NCBI GenBank assembly: GCA_049324235.1
Contig: JBMOLJ010000126.1
Location: 1 to 26,421, forward strand
DNA: 26,421 nt
Origin: UBA1431 sp049324235
Lineage (GTDB): Bacteria; Bacillota; Clostridia; Christensenellales; UBA1431
Direction: 5' to 3'
A program made the translations under genes and the position numbers. The notes beneath the pieces are model-generated. The model had not been told where the DNA came from and ran no database searches. It saw only the letters and a program-made list of their open reading frames with translations. This document shows positions 24,439 through 26,421 of this stretch, piece by piece (positions within the stretch are counted from its first letter, which is position 1; each line of letters opens with the position of its first letter).

Positions 24439-24977
24439 GGATGAAGGTATTTCTCTGCGGCAAGAAAAATGTGGGGAAGAGTACGTTTATCAGGAAAGCC
24501 GTTAAACGCTGCGGCATCGTACCGTCGGGGTTTTTAACGGTTTGCGGCGAAAACGGCTGTGAGGGGAGATGGACCCTGCATCTGCAGGATGCCGCCTGCA
24601 AAGAATACGCTTTTACGCCCCAGAACATGGTGGCTTGTGTGCAGGCGGACGGAAGCTGGGTATCCTGTCCCGAAGTTTTTGATACCGAAGGAGTACGGCT
24701 CCTGACCTTTTCCCAAAAGCCGCAGCTTGTGGTTATGGACGAGATAGGGTTCATGGAAAAGGATTCGCCGCGCTTTCAGGACAGGATTTTGGAGATACTG
24801 GGCGGACCATGCGCGGTACTGGGCGTGATTAAGCCCTTCGCAGACGCAAACCCGTTTTTGGAGAAAATCTTCGCGCACCCCCAGGTAAAGACGGTGGAAA
24901 TTACGATGGAAAACCGGAACGGAACATTCGCAGAACTCGTCAGGATGCTGCAATCGTACCGTGCGCACTGCGACTAA
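24435..24977 (+). CDS. THEP1-type nucleoside-triphosphatase
   Basis: This 180-residue P-loop protein begins MRMKVFLCGKKNVGKSTFIR, with the Walker A GKKNVGKST. The Walker B region is LVVMDEIGFME, close to the DEIGxME pattern of the THEP1/NTPase_1 family, which hydrolyses NTPs to NDPs. The length fits the family (about 170-190). Its physiological role is not known in general. The start ATG at 24435 overlaps the preceding TGA by the ATGA arrangement, so it is translationally coupled to the frame of the remnant upstream. An alternative in-frame ATG lies at 24441. The overlap suggests the lost gene before it was once its functional partner. Molybdenum hydroxylase maturation genes are one plausible context because of the XdhC fragment. 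Confidence 0.8.
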   Translation: MRMKVFLCGKKNVGKSTFIRKAVKRCGIVPSGFLTVCGENGCEGRWTLHLQDAACKEYAFTPQNMVACVQADGSWVSCPEVFDTEGVRLLTFSQKPQLVVMDEIGFMEKDSPRFQDRILEILGGPCAVLGVIKPFADANPFLEKIFAHPQVKTVEITMENRNGTFAELVRMLQSYRAHCD

Positions 24978-24978
24978 A

Positions 24979-25004
24979 GGGCACCGTCTAGCTGCGGGGT
25001 ACCC
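24979..25004 (+). other. Imperfect hairpin after the NTPase gene
   Basis: GGGCACC (24979-24985) can pair with GGTACCC (24998-25004) with one mismatch, followed by TATTTT. This is at most a weak terminator. Confidence 0.3.
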
Positions 25005-25119
25005 TATTTTGGTCACGAACGTATATTCATACACCAAAAAGAAGGATTTTTTATTACCTGTGCTGAAAAGTTGCAGTACCGGTGAACGGTATTCTTAGTA
25101 CAAAAGGAGATACGAAGAA

Positions 25120-26283
25120 GTGCTCAATTTTGATTATTCCATACCTACGAAAATATTTTTTGGGAGAGATAGACTCAGCGTACTCGCCAAACAGGTCATG
25201 CGCTACGGCTCCAGGGTGCTGCTGGTATACGGAGGGGGCAGCATAAAAAGAACCGGACTGTATGACAAGGTGACGGGTATTTTCAAAGAAAATGGTATCA
25301 GCTTCTGGGAATTGGGAGGGGTCCAACCGAACCCGCGGATAACCAAAGTGAATGAGGGAATCGCGATCTGCAGGGAGCATGGAATCGAACTGGTCCTTGC
25401 CGTGGGTGGCGGGAGCACGATTGATACGGCGAAGGTCATAGGCGCGGGCTGCGCCTATGACGGGGACGCGTGGGATATCGTGCTCGACCGCAAGAAAATA
25501 AAAAACGTCATCCCAATTGCGAGCATACCCACGATTGCCGCGACAGGGTCGGAAATGGACGCAATCGCCGTCATTTCAAATCTCGAAACCAAACAGAAAT
25601 GCGCTACGGCGCATGGGGGTATGTTCCCGAAGTTTTCCATACTGGACCCGACGTATACGTTCAGCGTGCCCAGGAACCAGACCGCCGCGGGTACGGCCGA
25701 TATTATGAGCCACATTTTTGAAAGCTATTTCAGCAGTACGAAGGAGGCCTTTCTGCAGGACAGGATGGCCGAGGCGCTTATGAAAACCTGCATCCAATAC
25801 GGCAGGAAGGCCATGGACGAGCCGGAAAACTACGAGGCAAGGGCGAACCTGATGTGGACGTCCAGCCTTGCCATCAACGGCCTGCTGGGTTACGGCAAGG
25901 AATCGGTGTGGAGCGTGCATACGATGGAGCACGAGCTGAGCGCATACTACGACATTACGCACGGAGTCGGGCTTGCCATTCTGACGCCGTATTGGATGGA
26001 GTACGGGCTGAACGATGATACGCTCTATAAGTTTGTGGAATTCGGTATCAACGTCTGGGGCCTGGACTCCGGCCAGGATGCATATGCCATCGCCCGGGGC
26101 GCGATTGAAAAGACAAAAGAGTTTTTCAAATCATTAGAGATGCCCTCCACTTTACATGAAGTTGGTATCGGGGAAGAATATCTCAAGGAAATGGCAAAAA
26201 ACGTGACGTTGAAAAAAAACATAGGAGGATTGATTCCGCTGGATACGCAGGACGTATTGAATATCTACAAAGCCGCGCTGTGA
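25120..26283 (+). CDS. Iron-containing alcohol dehydrogenase (butanol dehydrogenase/YugJ-like)
   Basis: This 387-residue protein has the type III iron alcohol dehydrogenase layout. The start MLNFDYSIPTKIFFGRD is typical of the clostridial NAD(P)H-dependent butanol dehydrogenase group. The dinucleotide-binding motif is GGGSTIDTAK (about residues 95-104). The metal ligands appear as Asp194 and His198 (GTADIMSH), His267 (HTMEH) and His281 (DITHG). It interconverts aldehydes or ketones and alcohols. The GTG at 25120 is the start: AAAAGGAG (25102-25109) is about 10 nt upstream and the resulting N-terminus is the family one. It stands 142 bp after the NTPase gene and ends in a hairpin overlapping its stop. 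It may reduce an aldehyde product in fermentation; a link to the acetoin-type operon is possible but not shown. Confidence 0.9.
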   Translation: MLNFDYSIPTKIFFGRDRLSVLAKQVMRYGSRVLLVYGGGSIKRTGLYDKVTGIFKENGISFWELGGVQPNPRITKVNEGIAICREHGIELVLAVGGGSTIDTAKVIGAGCAYDGDAWDIVLDRKKIKNVIPIASIPTIAATGSEMDAIAVISNLETKQKCATAHGGMFPKFSILDPTYTFSVPRNQTAAGTADIMSHIFESYFSSTKEAFLQDRMAEALMKTCIQYGRKAMDEPENYEARANLMWTSSLAINGLLGYGKESVWSVHTMEHELSAYYDITHGVGLAILTPYWMEYGLNDDTLYKFVEFGINVWGLDSGQDAYAIARGAIEKTKEFFKSLEMPSTLHEVGIGEEYLKEMAKNVTLKKNIGGLIPLDTQDVLNIYKAAL

Positions 26284-26294
26284 TGCGCGGCTTT
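26269..26294 (+). terminator. Hairpin overlapping the stop codon of the alcohol dehydrogenase
   Basis: AAAGCCGCGC (26269-26278) pairs perfectly with GCGCGGCTTT (26285-26294) around TGTGAT, which contains the TGA stop. Only three T residues follow the stem, so termination efficiency is uncertain. The rest of the window (26295-26421) shows nothing I can annotate. Confidence 0.65.
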
Positions 26295-26421
26295 GGCATA
26301 ATAGAAGGAAACGATGGGCTGAGAAAGAGAGCCTTGGCAGATGTCGCTGGTTGATGCATGCTCTCAAACCGGTCGTTTTTTTGTGTCTTTTTTGCATGGT
26401 AACCGACGCGTTATTTCTCGT

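Overview
The window looks like a mid-GC (about 50% by eye) Firmicutes chromosome, most likely a member of the Clostridia. Supporting signs are strong AAGGAGG-type ribosome binding sites, occasional TTG/GTG starts, compact intrinsic terminators, a FliY with CheC and FliN parts (a Gram-positive arrangement), a KamA-family radical SAM protein and a YugJ/Bdh-type iron alcohol dehydrogenase. A motile Christensenellaceae-like organism would fit, but that is only a guess. There are no rRNA or tRNA genes, CRISPR arrays, insertion sequences or phage genes that I can support.

Layout. (1) Positions 2-2372: the 3' end of an FGGY sugar kinase, an intrinsic terminator, and two adjacent paralogous short-chain dehydrogenases, probably sugar or polyol metabolism. 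(2) 2581-3675 (minus): a KamA-family radical SAM protein. It keeps the cluster cysteines and the PLP lysine but lacks both lysine-binding aspartates of lysine 2,3-aminomutase. (3) 3676-4483: 0.8 kb without a convincing gene. (4) 4484-17254: a complete chemotaxis operon, fliY-cheY-cheA-cheW-mcp-mcp-mcp-cheR-cheB, closed by a clear terminator. No other flagellar gene is present. The three receptors have a two-helix membrane anchor with almost no external loop, followed by a long series of HAMP-like repeats and a standard signalling hairpin. The first and third share a 551-bp tract at about 98% identity, which suggests recent gene conversion or duplication. (5) 17255-18051: a regulatory region with a good sigma-A-type promoter whose -35 lies in a 22-bp inverted repeat. 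It also holds a 38-codon minus-strand ORF that looks like the beginning of a broken cupin gene. (6) 18052-23036: a six-gene operon, Lin0512-family protein, E1 alpha, E1 beta, AcoX, E2 and DUF6506-family protein, ended by a perfect 17-bp-stem terminator. (7) 23448-26283: a decayed XdhC/CoxI-family gene (two frameshifts and an unrelated 3' end), a THEP1-type nucleoside-triphosphatase and an iron-containing alcohol dehydrogenase.

How the genes work together. The chemotaxis block is self-sufficient for signalling: receptors and CheW activate CheA, CheA phosphorylates CheY and CheB, CheR and CheB adapt the receptors, and FliY can dephosphorylate CheY-P at the motor. The 2-oxoacid/acetoin dehydrogenase-like operon supplies E1 and E2 of a lipoyl-dependent, TPP-dependent complex, but its E3 must come from elsewhere. 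AcoX points to acetoin-type cleavage. The Lin0512 and DUF6506 proteins at its two ends have no known function and are the best candidates here for undescribed biology.
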